Shown one piece after another: positions 1 through 6,638 of a stretch of 8,347 nucleotides of DNA. The stretch's first letter is position 1, and every line of letters starts with the position of its first letter. The notes under the pieces are model-generated. The model was not told where the DNA came from. It was given only the letters and a program-made list of their open reading frames with translations, and searched no databases. Source of the DNA: Frankiales bacterium. GTDB lineage: Bacteria > Actinomycetota > Actinomycetes > Mycobacteriales > SCTD01. The DNA lies in contig JAODNB010000160.1 of NCBI GenBank assembly GCA_025464795.1, positions 1 to 8,347 of the forward strand. The letters are read 5' to 3'. The position numbers and the translations under genes were made by a program.

Positions 1-840
1 AACGGCCCCGGTCAGCTGGGTGCCGGTCTCCTGCCACGACTTGGGCAGGTGGGGCGAGACGTAGACCGGGTAGTAGTTGACGATCAGGCCCAGGATGAGT
101 GCGCCCACGGCCGTCCGCGGGAGGCTCTTCAGCCGGCCGAAGAGTGCCGCCGCGTAGCCGTTGATGACGAGCAGCGTCAGCGGCACCTGGGTGAGGCCGA
201 CGCTCGGCGTGACGAGGATGCCGGCCAGCGCCGCGAGGGACGCGCCGATCGCCCACGACAGCTGCTGCACCCGAGCCGGAGAGGCACCGGTCATCGCGAC
301 GAGGTCCGGGTCGTCGACGACGCCACGCATCGCGATGCCGATGCGGGTGCTGTTGAACAGGAAGCGCAGCGCGAGCGCCACCGCCAGCGCCGCGAACACG
401 ATCAGCAGCTGCCCCCAGGTCAGGTTGACGCCGCCGATGTCGACCGGCTTGAACTGGTGGAGCAGCTCAGGCAGCACCCGGTTGCGTACTGGGTTCCAGA
501 TGTAGTTGGCCGCACCGAGCAGGAACAGCAGCAGCCCCAGGGTGATGACCAGGGTGATGTCGACCGACGCCCCGTGCAGCGGCCGGATGAGGGCTCGTTC
601 GATCACCGCGCCGAACAGCGGCGCGAGGATGCCGAGCACGACGACCAGGGCCAGCAGCGTCGGCCACCCCCAACCGACCGTCAGCTGCCAGTAGGTGAAG
701 GCGCCGAGCATCCCGACAGCACCGTGGGCGAAGTTGAAGATGCCCGACGTCGTGTAGGTGACGACGAGGCCGGTCGCGGACAGCGCGTAGACGCAGCCGA
801 TGATCAGACCGACGACGGTGAGCTGCAGGAACTGCTCCAC
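1..840 (-). CDS. livH: LivH-type branched-chain amino acid ABC transporter permease (3' end outside window)
   Basis: Inner-membrane permease of a HAAT-type (branched-chain amino acid or related amide) ABC importer; it would pass substrate delivered by the lipoprotein encoded just upstream. I translated the frame directly: 280 codons are visible and none is a stop. The start is a GTG (840-838) placed 3 nt after the stop of the binding-protein gene; the peptide opens VEQFLQLTVVGLIIGCVYAL. Family signs are the hydrophobic first helix, the segment GIFNFAHGAVGMLGAF at residues 33-48 typical of LivH, the IERALIRPL stretch at about 80-88, and the EAA-like cytoplasmic loop around residues 183-209 (MTGASPARVQ followed by a helix). 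LivH proteins are usually about 290-310 residues, so only a short tail is missing unless this is a LivH-LivM fusion, which cannot be decided here. No strong Shine-Dalgarno is seen, so translation is probably coupled to the upstream gene. The substrate is not shown by sequence. Confidence 0.93.
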   Translation of the reverse strand, partial: MEQFLQLTVVGLIIGCVYALSATGLVVTYTTSGIFNFAHGAVGMLGAFTYWQLTVGWGWPTLLALVVVLGILAPLFGAVIERALIRPLHGASVDITLVITLGLLLFLLGAANYIWNPVRNRVLPELLHQFKPVDIGGVNLTWGQLLIVFAALAVALALRFLFNSTRIGIAMRGVVDDPDLVAMTGASPARVQQLSWAIGASLAALAGILVTPSVGLTQVPLTLLVINGYAAALFGRLKSLPRTAVGALILGLIVNYYPVYVSPHLPKSWQETGTQLTGAV

Positions 841-843
841 GGG

Positions 844-2358
844 TCAGCTCGCCGTGAAGAACGAGGCGCCGGTGCAGTAGAAGCCGACAGCTGGCGAGGG
901 GGCCTGACGGACGAACTTGCCGCCGACGACCTTGTTCAGGATCCAGCAGACGGCAGGCTTCTTGCCTGCCGGGTTGGCTGAGGCGAACATCCCGTAGGAG
1001 TCGTAGTTCGTGAAGGTGGCGAGGGCGGCCAGCAGGCTCTTGCGGGTCGCCTTCGGACCGGCCTTCTTCAGCGCGTCGACGAACAGGCCAGCCGAGGTCC
1101 AGCCGTAGGCCCCGAAGATGTCGAGCGGCTGGTCCTTGTCGGTGAACTTCATCCACTTCTGGAACGCCGCGACGGTCGGGATCTTGGCGGCGTCGTCGGC
1201 GTTGAAGAACTGGGCGAACTGCTGGTCGTTGAGAACACCGTTGGCCCGGTCGCCCGACTGCTGCAGGAAACCGGTCGCGTACGCGGTGGCGCCGAAGATG
1301 ATCGGCCAGTTGAGGTTCTGCTGGCGGATCGCGTTGACGAGGTAGGCAGTGCGGGAACCATCCGTCGTGTTGACGTAGATCATCTTCACGCCGCTCTGCT
1401 GCATGCGGATCACGGCACCGGTGAAGTTGGTGTCCGTGGCGCCGTAGCTCTCGTCGTGATCGACGTGGCCACCGGAGTTCGCGATCGCCTTCTTGGTGTT
1501 GGCCCACAGGGTCGGACCGCTGCCGACCCCGGCGTAGATGGCGCCGACGTGCTTCCACTCGTTGGGGTAGGTCTTGGCGTAGTAGGCGAGCGGCCCGGTG
1601 CGCCAGCCGTGGCCCACCGGCGCGGTGGCGAAGTCGGACTTCTGCTTGCCGACGTCGTCGCTGAGGTAGTTCGAGACGTTCGGCACCTCCTGGTGCTGCG
1701 CGAGCACGGGAGCCCCACAGCTGTCGTACAGGGAGAAGTTGCCGACGAACGCGAACACCTTGCCCACGCGAGCCTGCGTCGCGGACTGGTTGGCGCTGCA
1801 GTTGAGCTGCCCGTCGCCGAAGTCGACCTTCAGCTGCCGGCCGTTCACACCACCTTGGCTGTTGATCATGTTGAAGTAGGCCTGGGTGCCGGTGAAGGCC
1901 CCCTTGAACAGGCCGGGAACCGGACCTGAGGCGTCCGCCACGTTGCCGACCGTGATGCTGGTGGCCGTCACGCCGACGTCGGTCGCGCCGCCGTTGTTGC
2001 CGCCGCCGGTCGTGCCGCCACTTGTGCCGCCCGTGGTCCCGCCCTTCGTGCCGCCTGCGGTGCCTCCTCTGGTGCCGCCGGTCGCACCCCCCGTGGTGCC
2101 GCCTGTCGCACCACCCGTGCTGCCGCCGGTCGTGGCCGGGGAGACGCCGCCGCTCGAGCCACCGGTCGTGCCACCTGAGGTGTCACCACCGGCGCTGCCA
2201 CCCGCCTGCGAGCCGGTGGACCCGCCGTTCCTGCCGAGAGCCTGGTCCGCAGCCTGCTGGCGCAGGCTGTCGTTGACGCGTGCACCGCACCCCGTGAGGG
2301 TCAGCAGGGCCGTGACGCTGAGGACGCTCACGGCGACGAGCGGGGAACGACGGTTCAC
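844..2358 (-). CDS. Lipoprotein substrate-binding protein of a Liv/HAAT-type ABC transporter
   Basis: A 504-residue extracytoplasmic solute receptor of the type 1 periplasmic-binding (Peripla_BP_6, LivK-like) family, expected to be lipid-anchored outside the membrane and to feed the LivH permease that follows after 3 nt. The start is GTG at 2358, supported by AGGAAGG 7 nt upstream. Residues 1-23 are a lipoprotein signal peptide with two arginines, a hydrophobic core and the lipobox LTGC, so Cys24 would be the lipidated residue. Residues 45-125 are a Gly/Thr/Ser-rich low-complexity linker. The binding domain begins near residue 128 (VGVTATSITVGNVADASGPV) and shows family features such as AYFNMINSQGGVNGRQLKV and FGAYGWTSAGLFVDAL. 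It holds four cysteines, at 187, 214, 471 and 495, likely two disulfides. The length exceeds the usual LivK (about 370-400) mainly because of the linker. Branched-chain amino acids are the default guess; amides, urea or aromatic compounds are also possible. Confidence 0.93.
   Translation of the reverse strand: MNRRSPLVAVSVLSVTALLTLTGCGARVNDSLRQQAADQALGRNGGSTGSQAGGSAGGDTSGGTTGGSSGGVSPATTGGSTGGATGGTTGGATGGTRGGTAGGTKGGTTGGTSGGTTGGGNNGGATDVGVTATSITVGNVADASGPVPGLFKGAFTGTQAYFNMINSQGGVNGRQLKVDFGDGQLNCSANQSATQARVGKVFAFVGNFSLYDSCGAPVLAQHQEVPNVSNYLSDDVGKQKSDFATAPVGHGWRTGPLAYYAKTYPNEWKHVGAIYAGVGSGPTLWANTKKAIANSGGHVDHDESYGATDTNFTGAVIRMQQSGVKMIYVNTTDGSRTAYLVNAIRQQNLNWPIIFGATAYATGFLQQSGDRANGVLNDQQFAQFFNADDAAKIPTVAAFQKWMKFTDKDQPLDIFGAYGWTSAGLFVDALKKAGPKATRKSLLAALATFTNYDSYGMFASANPAGKKPAVCWILNKVVGGKFVRQAPSPAVGFYCTGASFFTAS
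1984..2226 (-). repeat. Gly/Thr-rich linker coded by degenerate 12-bp tandem repeats
   Basis: This segment codes residues 45-125 of the lipoprotein. The core, 2008-2127, is ten consecutive tetrapeptides of the form Gly-Gly-(Thr/Ser/Ala)-X with X mostly Thr (also Arg, Ala, Lys, Ser), i.e. a 12-bp period repeated ten times. The flanking parts are looser versions of the same pattern. Codons vary between units, so the DNA copies are imperfect. It likely forms a flexible, disordered tether between the lipid anchor and the binding domain. Copy number may vary between strains by replication slippage in 12-bp, frame-preserving steps; that last point is inference. Confidence 0.9.
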
Positions 2359-2365
2359 AGGTGGG

Positions 2366-2372
2366 CCTTCCT
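2366..2372 (-). promoter_or_regulatory. Ribosome binding site of the substrate-binding lipoprotein
   Basis: The minus strand reads AGGAAGG, 7 nt before the GTG at 2358. This settles the start: no ATG lies nearby and the GTG gives a complete signal peptide. The rest of the 56-bp gap to the cysNC stop (2359-2414) shows only a short 4-bp palindrome (CGTAGGTACG, 2391-2400) and no convincing terminator or promoter, so the transporter genes might be reached by read-through from the sulfur operon or use a promoter I cannot recognise. Confidence 0.75.
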
Positions 2373-2414
2373 GGAGTGATCTTTGTCGAACGTACCTACG
2401 GTGTTGCGACTACG

Positions 2415-4343
2415 TCACGGGTTCAGGATGCCTGCTTCTGCAAGCAAGCCGAGGACGTTCGCAGAAGCCTCTTCTGCGGACATCTCAGCGGTGGGGAGCC
2501 GGAGCTCGGGGTTCTCCGGAGCTTCGTAAGGAGAGTCGATGCCGGTGACGTTGGTGGCCTCTCCGGCGGACGCCTTGCGGTAGAGGCCCTTGGGGTCGCG
2601 TTCCTGCACGACGGACAGCGGCGCGTCGACGAAGACCTCGAAGAACTCGCCGTCCTCCATCCGGGCACGGACGGCGTCACGCTCTGCCCTGTAGGGGGAG
2701 ACGAGGGTGACGAGCACGATCAGACCGGCGTCGACCATCAGGCGGGCGACCTCGCCGACCCGGCGGATGTTCTCCATCCGGTCCTCGGGGCTGAACCCGA
2801 GGTCCTTGTTCAAGCCGTGCCGAAGGTTGTCGCCGTCGAGCAGGTAGGTGTGCTTGCCCTGCGCGAACAGCTGCTTCTCGACGAGGTTCGCGATGGTGGA
2901 CTTGCCGCTGCTGGGGACGCCGGTGAACCACACCACGCAGGGCTTCTGGCCCTTCATCGCGATGTGCGCCGCCTTGCCGACGTCGGTGGCCTGCCAGTGC
3001 ACGTTGTCCGACCCGCGCAGGGCCTTGCGGAGCAGGCCCGCGCCCACGGTGTTGTTGGTCAGCCGGTCGACGAGGATGAAGCCGCCCATGTCACGGTTGA
3101 CCGCGTAGGCGTCGAACGGCACGGGCCGGTCGAGGCGGATCGTGCAGACGCCGATCTCGTTCAGCCCCAGGGTGTCCGCCGGCAGGTGCTCCATCGTGTT
3201 GACGTCGACCTTGTGGTCGGGCTTGCTCACCGTCGCGGTGACGGTGCGGGCACCGATCTTGAGCAGGTACGGGCGGCCGGTCGCGAGCTCGGTCTCGCCC
3301 ATCCAGATGACGGTCGCCTCGAAGACGTCGGCGACCTCGGGGGAGTCGTCTGCGGCGGCGAGGACGTCTCCGCGGCTGACGTCGACCTCGTCGGTCAGGG
3401 TGAGGGTGATGGACTGCGGGGCCTGGGCCTGCTCGAGGTCCCCGTCCATCGTGACGATTCGCGCGACGGTGCTCACCCGACCGCTGGGCAGCACACGGAC
3501 CGAGTCACCGGGCCGGACGGAACCGCCGGCGATCTGGCCGGCGAAGCCGCGGAAGTCGAGGTCCGGGCGGCTGACCCACTGGACCGGCATCCGGAACGGA
3601 CCGTGCTGCGTCTCCTCCGAGTTGGGCACCGCCTCGAGGTGGCCGAGCAGGGTCGGCCCTTCGTACCAGGGGGTGTTCTCGCTGCGTACGAGGACGTTGT
3701 CGCCCTTGAGGGCGGAGGTCGGGATCGTGACGATGTCGGTCAGCCCGATGCCCGCGGCGAACTCGCGGTACTCCTTGTCGATCGTCTCCACGACCTCCTG
3801 CGAGTAGTCGACGGCGTCGATCTTGTTCACCGCGAGCACGACCTTGCGGATCCCCAGCAGCGACACCAGGAAGCTGTGCCGACGGGTCTGCGTGAGCACG
3901 CCGCGGCGGGCGTCGATGAGGATGATCGCGAGGTCAGCGGTGGACGCGCCGGTGACCATGTTGCGGGTGTACTGCTCGTGGCCCGGGGTGTCGGCGACGA
4001 TGAACTTCCGCTTCTCGGTGGAGAAGAAGCGGTAGGCCACGTCGATCGTGATGCCCTGCTCGCGCTCGGCGGCGAGGCCGTCGACCAGCAGCGCGAGGTC
4101 GAGCTCGCCGCCCTGCGTGCCGCTCGTCTTCGAGTCGTGGTGCAGTGCCGCGAGCTGGTCCTCGAAGACCATCTGCGACTCGTACAGCAACCGGCCGATC
4201 AGCGTGGACTTGCCGTCGTCGACGGACCCACACGTGATGAAGCGCAGCAGGCTCTTGTGCTCGTGCTCGTGCAGGTAGGCCTCGATGTCCGAGGCGATCA
4301 GGTCACTCGAGGCGTCTCGGTAGGCGCCTGGGGAAGCGGACAT
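2415..4343 (-). CDS. cysNC: Bifunctional sulfate adenylyltransferase subunit 1 / adenylylsulfate kinase (CysN-CysC fusion)
   Basis: A 642-residue cytoplasmic enzyme of sulfate activation. The CysN half is the GTPase subunit that, with CysD, drives ATP + sulfate to APS; the CysC half phosphorylates APS to PAPS. CysN motifs: P-loop GSVDDGKST at 39-47, the switch segment REQGITIDVAYRFF at 94-107, DTPGH at 118-122 and NKID at 173-176, followed by EF-Tu-like beta-barrel domains to about residue 455. The CysC domain has its own P-loop, GVPSSGKST at 475-483 (many CysC read GLSGSGKST), then LLDGDNLRHGLN, and near the end DPKGLYRKA and TGIDSPYEAPENPE, all expected for an active kinase. The start ATG at 4343 shares one base with the cysD stop (TGATG) and has a strong AGGAGGGG upstream; an open frame continues further upstream but only as a shadow through cysD. 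Last gene of the tetR-cysQ-cysD-cysNC run. Confidence 0.97.
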   Translation of the reverse strand: MSASPGAYRDASSDLIASDIEAYLHEHEHKSLLRFITCGSVDDGKSTLIGRLLYESQMVFEDQLAALHHDSKTSGTQGGELDLALLVDGLAAEREQGITIDVAYRFFSTEKRKFIVADTPGHEQYTRNMVTGASTADLAIILIDARRGVLTQTRRHSFLVSLLGIRKVVLAVNKIDAVDYSQEVVETIDKEYREFAAGIGLTDIVTIPTSALKGDNVLVRSENTPWYEGPTLLGHLEAVPNSEETQHGPFRMPVQWVSRPDLDFRGFAGQIAGGSVRPGDSVRVLPSGRVSTVARIVTMDGDLEQAQAPQSITLTLTDEVDVSRGDVLAAADDSPEVADVFEATVIWMGETELATGRPYLLKIGARTVTATVSKPDHKVDVNTMEHLPADTLGLNEIGVCTIRLDRPVPFDAYAVNRDMGGFILVDRLTNNTVGAGLLRKALRGSDNVHWQATDVGKAAHIAMKGQKPCVVWFTGVPSSGKSTIANLVEKQLFAQGKHTYLLDGDNLRHGLNKDLGFSPEDRMENIRRVGEVARLMVDAGLIVLVTLVSPYRAERDAVRARMEDGEFFEVFVDAPLSVVQERDPKGLYRKASAGEATNVTGIDSPYEAPENPELRLPTAEMSAEEASANVLGLLAEAGILNP

Positions 4344-5245
4344 CAGAAGTACCCCTCCTGCTTCTTCTTCTCCATCGAGGCCTTGCTGTCGTGGTCGATC
4401 AGGCGACCCTGCCGCTCGGACGTGGTGGCCAGGAGCATCTCCTGGATGATGGCCGGGAGGGTGTCGGCCTCGGACTCGATGGCGCCGCTCAGCGGGTAGC
4501 AGCCGAGCGTGCGGAAGCGGACCTTCTTGGTCATCGGCACCTCGCCCTCGCGGAGCCGGAACCGGTCGTCGTCGACCATGATCAGCGTGCCGTCCCGGTC
4601 CACGACCGGGCGCTCGGCGGCGAGGTAGAGGGGAACGATCTCGATGTCCTGCTGGCTGATGTACTGCCAGACGTCGAGCTCGGTCCAGTTGCTCAGCGGG
4701 AAGCAGCGGACGCTCTCGCCCTGCTGCACCCGGGCGTTGTAGAGGCGCCACAGCTCGGGCCGCTGCTGCTTGGGGTCCCAGCGGTGCTCCTTGGTGCGGA
4801 CGCTGAAGATGCGCTCCTTGGCGCGGGACTTCTCCTCGTCCCGGCGGGCACCTCCGAAGGCCAGGTCGAACCCGCCGGCGTCCAGCGCCTGCTTCAGGCC
4901 CTCGGTCTTCCAGATGTCGGTGTGCATCGCGGACCCGTGGTCGAACGGGTTGATGCCCAGCCGCACCGCCTCGGGGTTCTTGTGCACGATGAGGTCGGCC
5001 CCGAGCTCGGCGGCTGTCTTGTCCCGCAGCCGGTACATGTCCTGGAACTTCCAGGTCGTGTCGACGTGCAGCAGCGGGAACGGCAGCTTGCCTGGGAAGA
5101 AGGCCTTCTTGGCCAGGTGCAGCATGACGGCGCTGTCCTTGCCGATGCTGTAGAGCATCACCGGCTTCTGCGACTCCGAGACGGCGTCGCGCAGGATGCT
5201 GATCGACTCCGCTTCGAGTCGCTGCAGGTGGGTGAGCGTGGTCAT
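4343..5245 (-). CDS. cysD: Sulfate adenylyltransferase subunit 2 (ATP sulfurylase small subunit)
   Basis: A 300-residue catalytic subunit of the CysDN ATP sulfurylase, which makes adenylylsulfate (APS) from ATP and sulfate in the cytoplasm; the partner GTPase is CysN of the next gene. It belongs to the PAPS reductase/PP-loop ATP pyrophosphatase superfamily. Visible signs: opening MTTLTHLQRLEAESI, PP-loop SIGKDS at 33-38, HVDTTWKF at 60-67, NPFDHGSAMHTDIWKTEGL at about 99-117, the conserved FGGARRDEEKSRAKERIFS at 130-148, then FPLSNWTELDVWQYI, LGCYPLSGAIESEA and the terminal KKKQEGYF. Length and ends match the family (about 300). The ATG at 5245 overlaps the cysQ stop by 4 nt (ATGA), with GGAG 7 nt upstream inside cysQ. 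No key residue appears to be missing. Confidence 0.97.
   Translation of the reverse strand: MTTLTHLQRLEAESISILRDAVSESQKPVMLYSIGKDSAVMLHLAKKAFFPGKLPFPLLHVDTTWKFQDMYRLRDKTAAELGADLIVHKNPEAVRLGINPFDHGSAMHTDIWKTEGLKQALDAGGFDLAFGGARRDEEKSRAKERIFSVRTKEHRWDPKQQRPELWRLYNARVQQGESVRCFPLSNWTELDVWQYISQQDIEIVPLYLAAERPVVDRDGTLIMVDDDRFRLREGEVPMTKKVRFRTLGCYPLSGAIESEADTLPAIIQEMLLATTSERQGRLIDHDSKASMEKKKQEGYF
4352..4359 (-). promoter_or_regulatory. Ribosome binding site of cysNC inside the end of cysD
   Basis: The minus strand reads AGGAGGGG about 8 nt before the ATG at 4343 and lies within the last codons of cysD. It is the best Shine-Dalgarno in the operon and fixes the cysNC start over the longer open frame. 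With the TGATG stop/start overlap it suggests re-initiation plus direct ribosome loading, which would help keep CysN and CysD in balance. Confidence 0.8.
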
Positions 5246-5979
5246 GACGGGACTCCGGCACAGATGTCGATGGCGGTCTGCGCGAACTGGGGTCGGCAGA
5301 TGAGCAGGTCTGGAAGGTACGGGTTCTCGCGGTTGTAGATCAGCGGGGACCCGTCCAGGCGGGACACGTGCAGTCCCGCAGCGGCGGCGACGGCCACCGG
5401 AGCGGCGCTGTCCCACTCGTACTGACCGCCTGCGTGGGCGTAGATCTCGACCTCTCCGAGGACGACGGCCATCGCCTTGGCCCCAGCAGAGCCCATCGCG
5501 ACGAGCTCGCCACCGAGGTGCTGCGCGAGGACCGTCGAGTGCTCGGTGGGCCGGGTGCGACTGACCGCGAGACGGGGCCGCCCGATGAACGACGTGAGCT
5601 TCGGGAGCTCCCGACCGGTGGCGAGGGTGATGCCGCGGGCCGGGAGGGCGACGGCACCGACGGTGGCCTGCCCATCGGTGCACAGGGCGACGTGCACGGC
5701 CCAGTCCTCCCTCGGCGGCTCGGAGTACTCGCGGGTGCCGTCCACCGGGTCGACGATCCAGACCCTGCTCATCGCGAGCCGCGCGGGATCCGCAGCGCCC
5801 TCCTCGGACAGCACGCCGTCGTCCGGAGCGCGTCGGGCGAGCTCGGCCATGAGGTGGACGTGCGACTCGCGGTCGCCGGTGTCCTTGAGCTCCTTGCCCT
5901 CGAGACCGCTCTTGCGGAGCTCGAGCAGCAGCTCACCGGCGCTGGTCGCCAGGTCGTACGCGATCTGGTGGTCCGTCAT
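5242..5979 (-). CDS. cysQ: 3'(2'),5'-bisphosphate nucleotidase CysQ (inositol monophosphatase superfamily)
   Basis: A 245-residue Mg-dependent phosphatase expected to convert PAP (3'-phosphoadenosine 5'-phosphate) to AMP, and possibly PAPS to APS, so relieving inhibition of PAPS-using enzymes and tuning the PAPS pool. Metal-binding motifs of the superfamily are present: SEEG at 58-61, VWIVDPVDGTREY at 73-85 (the DPxDGT signature) and WDSAAP at 189-194. The N-terminal GDRESH segment at 35-40 is as in actinobacterial CysQ proteins. The start ATG at 5979 overlaps the tetR stop by 4 nt (ATGA); the Shine-Dalgarno is only a loose G-rich run, so translation is probably coupled. The gene lies directly before cysD, which supports PAP/PAPS over inositol phosphate as substrate; some members of this family act on several phosphates, so minor inositol-1-phosphatase activity cannot be excluded. 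Confidence 0.92.
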   Translation of the reverse strand: MTDHQIAYDLATSAGELLLELRKSGLEGKELKDTGDRESHVHLMAELARRAPDDGVLSEEGAADPARLAMSRVWIVDPVDGTREYSEPPREDWAVHVALCTDGQATVGAVALPARGITLATGRELPKLTSFIGRPRLAVSRTRPTEHSTVLAQHLGGELVAMGSAGAKAMAVVLGEVEIYAHAGGQYEWDSAAPVAVAAAAGLHVSRLDGSPLIYNRENPYLPDLLICRPQFAQTAIDICAGVPS

Positions 5980-6599
5980 CGCGGGGCCCCCGTGGCGGTG
6001 AAGGCGACCGATCCGAGGGCGCACTGGAGCAGGCTGGGCAGGTCCTTGCTGCCGTCGGAGGCCAGCCAGGTGTCGAGGCAGATGCGGACGGCGGACATCG
6101 TCAGGGCACCGACGAGCTGCGGACGGGGGTCGTCCGGCGCGAGGTCGTCGAACCGGGCTGCGACGGAGGCCGCGATCGCCTGCTCGAAGCGGACGTACAC
6201 GTGCAGGGTCCAGGCCTGGAGCGCCGGCGAGGCGACGGCCATCTTGGCCTGCTGGAGGACGAGCTGCGCTCCCGCGTCGTCGAGCACGGGCGCGAAGCCG
6301 CGGAAGGTCTCCACGACGGCAGTCATGGCGTCCAGGTGCACGGGCTGGGCGTCGAGGTTGTCGATCAGCAGCTGCAGCCACGGGACGCTGAAGCCCTCGG
6401 CGACGGCGACCTCCTTGGCGTCGAAGTACCGGAAGAAGGTGGCGCGACCGACCTGCGCCGCTGCAGCGATCTCGTCGATCGTGGTCGCCGCGACGCCCTT
6501 CTTGGCCGCCAGCCGAGCGGCCTCGTCGGCGATGCGGGCGTGGGTCGCCTGTCGCTTGCGCTCGCGGAGGCCGACATCCACAGCCGTGATCTGAGACAC
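5976..6599 (-). CDS. TetR-family transcriptional regulator, first gene of the sulfate-activation operon
   Basis: A 207-residue DNA-binding regulator. The N-terminal helix-turn-helix is clear: GLRERKRQATHARIADEAARL (residues 10-30) followed by ATTIDEIAAAAQVGRATFFRYF (38-59), the usual TetR pattern. The C-terminal ligand and dimer domain is helical and not assignable to a known effector; the RERKRQAT opening and FFRYF are common in actinobacterial TetR proteins of the MftR-like kind. The start is GTG at 6599; there is no Shine-Dalgarno before it, but a candidate -10 element sits 7 nt upstream, so the mRNA is probably leaderless. Its stop overlaps the cysQ start by 4 nt, making it part of the transcript tetR-cysQ-cysD-cysNC. 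By analogy with TetR genes at operon heads it may repress its own operon, with a sulfur metabolite or PAP(S)-like compound as possible effector; that is inference. A remote target is also possible. Confidence 0.9.
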   Translation of the reverse strand: MSQITAVDVGLRERKRQATHARIADEAARLAAKKGVAATTIDEIAAAAQVGRATFFRYFDAKEVAVAEGFSVPWLQLLIDNLDAQPVHLDAMTAVVETFRGFAPVLDDAGAQLVLQQAKMAVASPALQAWTLHVYVRFEQAIAASVAARFDDLAPDDPRPQLVGALTMSAVRICLDTWLASDGSKDLPSLLQCALGSVAFTATGAPR

Positions 6600-6634
6600 A
6601 GTCGCAAGTTAGACGAAATCTCACGAAAGCAAAA
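6599..6634 (-). promoter_or_regulatory. Candidate promoter of the tetR-cysQ-cysD-cysNC operon, leaderless start
   Basis: On the minus strand a -10-like TAACTT (6611-6606) lies 6 nt before the GTG start at 6599, and a poor -35-like TTTTGC (6634-6629) lies 17 nt further upstream. This spacing puts the transcription start on or beside the first base of the GTG, and no Shine-Dalgarno is present, consistent with a leaderless mRNA, which is common in actinobacteria. The hexamer TTTCGT occurs twice, 10 bp apart, in the spacer region and could be part of a regulator site. The whole gap to the upstream hydrolase stop is only 39 bp. The assignment rests on pattern alone. Confidence 0.35.
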
Positions 6635-6638
6635 GGGG

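Noticed and set aside
49..981. A plus-strand frame of 310 codons opposite the permease gene.
   Set aside because: Composition is dominated by Asp, Arg, Glu and Gln, as expected for the antisense of a hydrophobic membrane protein; the LivH motifs on the other strand are unambiguous.
2008..2127. Possible G-quadruplex former or CRISPR-like array in the 12-bp repeats.
   Set aside because: Runs are mostly GG pairs, seldom GGG, and units are contiguous without spacers. The repeat keeps the reading frame and is explained by the protein linker.
1886..2548. Plus-strand frame with a Pro/Val-rich repeat (VPPVVPP...) opposite the lipoprotein linker.
   Set aside because: The Pro-rich repeat is just the complement of Gly-Gly-Thr codons; no Shine-Dalgarno or flanking domain supports it.
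2361..4499. A 712-codon open frame on the plus strand, opposite cysNC and the end of cysD.
   Set aside because: Its product is Asp/Val/Arg/Gly-rich with no domain and lies wholly opposite clear CysN/CysC coding. Long antisense frames are expected in DNA with strong third-position GC bias.
2415..5261. A 948-codon minus-strand frame that would extend cysNC upstream.
   Set aside because: Residues before the ATG at 4343 are the wrong frame of cysD, rich in Arg/Pro/His. The true cysNC start has AGGAGGGG and the TGATG overlap.
6592..6623. Inverted repeat TGAGA/TCTCA around the tetR -10 as the operator.
   Set aside because: Arms of only 5 bp separated by 22 bp occur easily by chance and one arm lies inside the tetR coding region; kept only as a side remark.
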